This document shows, piece by piece, positions 60,814 to 64,000 of a stretch of 64,000 nt of DNA (positions are counted from its first letter, which is position 1; every line of letters begins with the position of its first letter). The notes under the pieces are model-generated. The model was not told where the DNA came from. It ran no database searches and saw only the letters and a list, made by a program, of their open reading frames with translations. Both the position numbers and the translations under genes were made by a program. Source of the DNA: SXOA01 sp051004015 (lineage in GTDB: Bacteria > Planctomycetota > Planctomycetia > Pirellulales > Pirellulaceae); NCBI GenBank assembly GCA_051004015.1, contig JBPCKT010000127.1:1-64000 (forward strand), given 5' to 3'.

Positions 60814-61983
60814 CTACTCCTCATAGCTCGCCGGCCGCACATAGTCATTGGCGATCGACTGCTTGGGCACCACCACCGGCAGCGGCTGGGCATCGAAGGG
60901 AATGCCTTCCAAGAGCCGCGGCTGCAAGAAGGCTTGGGCCTGGCCGGGAATGAGTTTCTTCACAGGGCCATAGGTTTCCATGAGCCGATGGATGCCCGGG
61001 TTGATCTCAATCTTGCCGTCGTCCCGTGGGTCGCCGACGGAGTCAAAGGAGCCGATGCAGACCATGCTCTCCGTGCGGTCGTGGAATTCATAGGCTTCCA
61101 CCCCCTTGTCGCGCAGGGCCTTCGTCAAACGACCGGCCTTGTCCCAGGCAATATCGATTTTGGCCATTCCCTCGTAGTCGCGCTGATTGGTTTTGTAAGG
61201 CTTGCCCGCGAGCTGGTCGAACTCCTTGGGCTTCATCGACTCCACGCCGCGGAACGAAGCCACCTTCACCGTGTATTTCCCAGGACATTTCAGCAGGCTG
61301 TACTTCACGCCTTGATTCAACTCCACAATGAACGGATCGAGCCCCTTGGCGGCGAAGAATTCCTCCGGCAGCAGCGGGTTGCGGGTGACAAACGCGGCTC
61401 CCATCGGCCCCTTTTCCTTCTTCTTCAGCAGCTTGCCCGTCTCGCGGTACATCCCGCGAATGGTCGCCCAGGTTTGCAGTGACTTTTCCCCAGTCTTCTC
61501 GGGGTTCAACGTCTCTGGCTGCATCGTCTTGATGTTTTGCAGGGCCCGTTCGATTTCCGGCTGATCGACCGAATGAAAGTTGCCGACCAGGACGGCGATC
61601 TCGTCCCGCTTGTAGGCATTTCTGTTCCGCATGACTTTTGCCCCGCCGAACCTGTTGATGCCCAGGCCGATTTCCGGGGCGCCCATATCAAAATGCTTGC
61701 GGTAAACGAACGCCTGCAGGCGGTATTTCTGCCGCAGCTCGAGCACCAGGTTATGGGCCTGCTCTTCCGCGTTGACGCCGCCGGTGAAGCTCGTACACAT
61801 GATCATCCACGGCCCGTGAGACTCGGTCAGCTCGTAGTCCTTATCCGGGTCGGCGTCCACCCCCTTGGCATAAGGGATGAGCTTGGCCCACGGGTGAGCT
61901 GCGACGGAGGAAGTTACCAGCACCGGCGAGGACAGAATCATGGCGGCAAGCAGAAACGGGCGAACGAGAGACGATGAGCGCAT
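60814..61983 (-). CDS. secreted protein of unknown function
   Basis: A 389-residue protein with a leader (SSSLVRPFLLAAMILSSPVLVTSSVAA). GGAGG lies 6 bases before ATG 61983. The mature part is alpha/beta with segments such as GPWMIMCTSFTGGVNAEEQA, LVLELRQKYRLQAFVYRKHFD, EIAVLVGNFHSVDQPEIERAL and a second set MVCIGSFDSVGDPRDDG. The two sets recall duplicated SPOR-like alpha/beta repeats but I cannot confirm that. Function unknown. Confidence 0.72.
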   Translation of the reverse strand: MRSSSLVRPFLLAAMILSSPVLVTSSVAAHPWAKLIPYAKGVDADPDKDYELTESHGPWMIMCTSFTGGVNAEEQAHNLVLELRQKYRLQAFVYRKHFDMGAPEIGLGINRFGGAKVMRNRNAYKRDEIAVLVGNFHSVDQPEIERALQNIKTMQPETLNPEKTGEKSLQTWATIRGMYRETGKLLKKKEKGPMGAAFVTRNPLLPEEFFAAKGLDPFIVELNQGVKYSLLKCPGKYTVKVASFRGVESMKPKEFDQLAGKPYKTNQRDYEGMAKIDIAWDKAGRLTKALRDKGVEAYEFHDRTESMVCIGSFDSVGDPRDDGKIEINPGIHRLMETYGPVKKLIPGQAQAFLQPRLLEGIPFDAQPLPVVVPKQSIANDYVRPASYEE

Positions 61984-62217
61984 GGCAGCCTCCAGTGTCG
62001 AAATGCGAGCCCGGAGAGGGCGAAACAAGCGGCGGGAAGGTAGCAAATCGCGCCGGCGGGACCAAGGGCAGTTCACCTGCGGGCTTTCGCTAGCCCGTTA
62101 CACGGCAATTGCTGCTATCGTCGATTTTCTCCACGGGTTACACTGAATCGGTTCGCTGGAATGCCCCCCAACGGCAGCTCCGGCGAGTTACCTTCCGACT
62201 TCATTTCTCGATGCGCA

Positions 62218-63909
62218 ATGTCCACTGAACCCACGCAGCCCTCGTCCGATTCCCCCGCTCCCACGTCTCCCCCGCCGCGCCCGGCTCCGAAGCCCCACAG
62301 CGGCGGCCAGCGCGGCGGAGGCGGCCTTAGCGGCTTTGCCCAGGATGCCCTGAAAAGGGCCAAAGCGGTTTCCGCGTCCTCGGCCGTGGCGTCTCCGGCG
62401 ACGGTCGAGCGGCCCGCGAAGGCCGCTGAACCGGCTGCCGATGCTGCAGCGCCTCAAGCCGCCGCGGCCGAAACTCCCGCGGCTGCCGCTCCTGCGTCTG
62501 CACCCCAAGCAAAGGGCCCTCCTCGCGGCGATCGCTCCGGTGGCGGCCGTCCTCGCCGAGAAGGAGATGGCCCTCGCGGACGCCGCAATGACAAAGACGA
62601 CGGCACCAACGACAAACCCCGCGAGAACCGTAACGAGTTCAAGCCGCCGCCGCCGATACCGATTCCCAACCGCCGCGGCCCCATGCCGGACGACCTGCAG
62701 GCCGAAATCGACGCCGCCCTCGGCGGTCTTTCGCTGGAAGACATCGTCGGCGGCCAGGCCGCTGCCGCTCCCGCTTCCAGCCGGCTGGAAAACGAATCAC
62801 GGCACCGCGGCCAGGTAGTCGAGGTCCACGGCGACAACGTCTTCTTCACGCTTGGCGGCAAGAACCAGGGTGTCTGCTCCCTCCGCAACTTCGCCACGCC
62901 GCCGGAGCCGGGCCAGGTGATCGACGTCGTCGTCACCGGTTTCAATCCGGAAGACGAGCTACACGAGCTCACGGTTCCCGGCGGAGCCATCGTCGCCAGC
63001 GATTGGGGAGACATGGCGGAGGGCTCACTGGTAGAAGCCGTCGTTACCGGAGCCAACACCGGCGGCCTGGAATGCCAGGTCAAGAAAGTCCGCGGCTTCA
63101 TCCCCGCCAGCCAGGTCAGCGTGTTCCGGGTCGAGAACCTTGGCGAGCTCGTCGGCCAGAAATTCGTCTGCGTCATCACCGAAGCCAATCAAGGCCGCGG
63201 CAACCTGGTCCTCTCCCGCCGGGCCGTTCTGGAGCGCGAGAAGGACGAGACGAAGAAGAAGACCATGGCCGAGCTCGAAGTCGGCCAGCTCCGCGAAGGG
63301 ATCGTGCGGCGCATCCAGGACTTCGGCGCGTTCGTCGATATTGGCGGCGTGGACGGCCTGATCCACATCAGTCAGCTCAGTTGGGAGCGGGTGAAGCACC
63401 CCAGCGAAATCCTGCAGGAAGGGCAGAAAATCCGGGTCCGCGTGGAGAAGATCGATCAGGAGACCGGCAAGATCGGCCTCTCGCTGAAGAACCCGGAAGA
63501 GCATCCTTGGATGAACATCGAGACCCGCTTCCCGCCCGGCACCACCATCCGCGGCCCGGTCACGCGGATCGCCCAGTTCGGCGCGTTCGTCCGAGTCGCC
63601 CCCGGCGTCGAAGGGCTGATCCACGTCTCCGAGATCGCCCATCAGCGAGTCCACAAGATCGAAAATTTTATTAAGGAAGGGGACGAGGTTGAAGTCAAGG
63701 TAATGACCGTCGATGCCGAGCAGCAGCGGATGGGTCTCTCCCTCAAGGCCACGCTCGCCAAGCCGGAGAAGGCCTCGGACAAGCCCAAAGAAGGCGAAGT
63801 GGAGGTTGACGAACCTCTCCGTCCTCTCGCCGTCCCCAAGCGCGGCGGCCCCTTGCGCGGCGGCACCGGCAAAGGGAGCGGCGGCGATCAGTTTGGGTTG
63901 AAGTGGTAG
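62218..63909 (+). CDS. S1 RNA-binding-domain protein (ribosomal protein S1-like)
   Basis: A 563-residue protein. The first 180 residues are Pro/Ala/Gly/Arg-rich and probably disordered. Four S1 OB-fold repeats follow: a diverged one (GQVVEVHGDNVFFTLGGKNQG), SLVEAVVTGANTGGLECQVKKVRGFIP, GIVRRIQDFGAFVDIGGVDG with LIHISQLSW, and GPVTRIAQFGAFVRVAPGVEG with LIHVSEIAH. The last two are the best preserved. Bacterial S1 proteins bind mRNA at the ribosome. ATG 62218 (MSTEPTQ) is chosen; the frame is open upstream to 62161. Confidence 0.88.
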   Translation: MSTEPTQPSSDSPAPTSPPPRPAPKPHSGGQRGGGGLSGFAQDALKRAKAVSASSAVASPATVERPAKAAEPAADAAAPQAAAAETPAAAAPASAPQAKGPPRGDRSGGGRPRREGDGPRGRRNDKDDGTNDKPRENRNEFKPPPPIPIPNRRGPMPDDLQAEIDAALGGLSLEDIVGGQAAAAPASSRLENESRHRGQVVEVHGDNVFFTLGGKNQGVCSLRNFATPPEPGQVIDVVVTGFNPEDELHELTVPGGAIVASDWGDMAEGSLVEAVVTGANTGGLECQVKKVRGFIPASQVSVFRVENLGELVGQKFVCVITEANQGRGNLVLSRRAVLEREKDETKKKTMAELEVGQLREGIVRRIQDFGAFVDIGGVDGLIHISQLSWERVKHPSEILQEGQKIRVRVEKIDQETGKIGLSLKNPEEHPWMNIETRFPPGTTIRGPVTRIAQFGAFVRVAPGVEGLIHVSEIAHQRVHKIENFIKEGDEVEVKVMTVDAEQQRMGLSLKATLAKPEKASDKPKEGEVEVDEPLRPLAVPKRGGPLRGGTGKGSGGDQFGLKW

Positions 63910-63968
63910 ACGCAACGAACTGCAAGTTACGGCAAGCCAAGGACGGCGTATGGTAGGATGACAGTGTT

Positions 63969-64000
63969 ATGGATTCATCCGAAGTAGTACATTCCGATCC
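63969..64000 (+). CDS. start of a gene cut by the window end
   Basis: ATG 63969 opens MDSSEVVHSD, after GGATGA about 9 bases upstream. Only 32 bases are present, so nothing more can be said. Confidence 0.35.
   Translation, partial: MDSSEVVHSD

Overview
The window looks like a high-GC chromosome segment of a planctomycete (Pirellulales/Gemmatales-like). The evidence is the gene content: four DUF1501 proteins with twin-arginine-type leaders, a PVC-type membrane-bound dehydrogenase with HEAT repeats and a terminal c-type haem, a BBP7-family outer-membrane barrel, leucine-rich-repeat lipoproteins, secreted amidohydrolases and isochorismatase-like proteins. It also carries many dispersed palindromic repeats of types common in that phylum. 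No rRNA, CRISPR array or intact insertion sequence was seen; there is one tRNA-Ala(GGC). Layout: (i) 0.8-4.3 kb is a lower-GC, probably acquired, defence-like island. It holds a PD-(D/E)xK nuclease convergent with a beta-class DNA methyltransferase, then a nucleotidyltransferase-fold protein overlapping a DUF262 protein. The island ends at a short fragment of an ABC-2 permease gene, two 30-bp perfect palindromes and an intact ABC-2 permease. (ii) 5.9-9.0 kb holds a fucose/rhamnose-type sugar module (TIM-barrel isomerase, FucU/RbsD mutarotase, lactonase) coupled to queC. (iii) 9.4-20 kb holds the PVC dehydrogenase with an isochorismatase-like partner, an esterase, BBP7, a second isochorismatase-like enzyme, a BON protein, cysC and an NDP-sugar pyrophosphorylase. 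(iv) 20.2-21.2 kb is a compact cassette of three small genes, one RelE/ParE-like and one zinc-ribbon. (v) 21.2-23.2 kb is an overlapping pair: a fatty-acid-hydroxylase-superfamily protein and a CarF/TMEM189-type lipid desaturase, suggesting ether-lipid or plasmalogen chemistry. (vi) 23-37 kb holds hrpB, a KAS III-like synthase, a gluzincin-like protein, an STN-domain protein with a DUF1501 gene, crcB, ilvB and an amidohydrolase. (vii) 37-41 kb is a MarR regulator overlapping a 1042-residue TolC-like lipoprotein. (viii) 41-50 kb is DUF1501-rich, with a tandem duplicate pair facing a degenerate NtrC-like regulator. (ix) 50-64 kb holds an M23 peptidase with PKD domains, an HTH-like protein built partly from repeats, GNAT and LRR proteins, an IS1-like remnant, a kinase C-terminal remnant, the tRNA, a flippase-like protein, queF, a serine hydrolase and a four-domain S1 protein. 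A theme across the window is that dispersed palindromic repeats enter coding sequence, supplying stop codons, a start codon, signal-peptide segments and in-frame linkers. Functions are assigned by reading motifs, without database searches.
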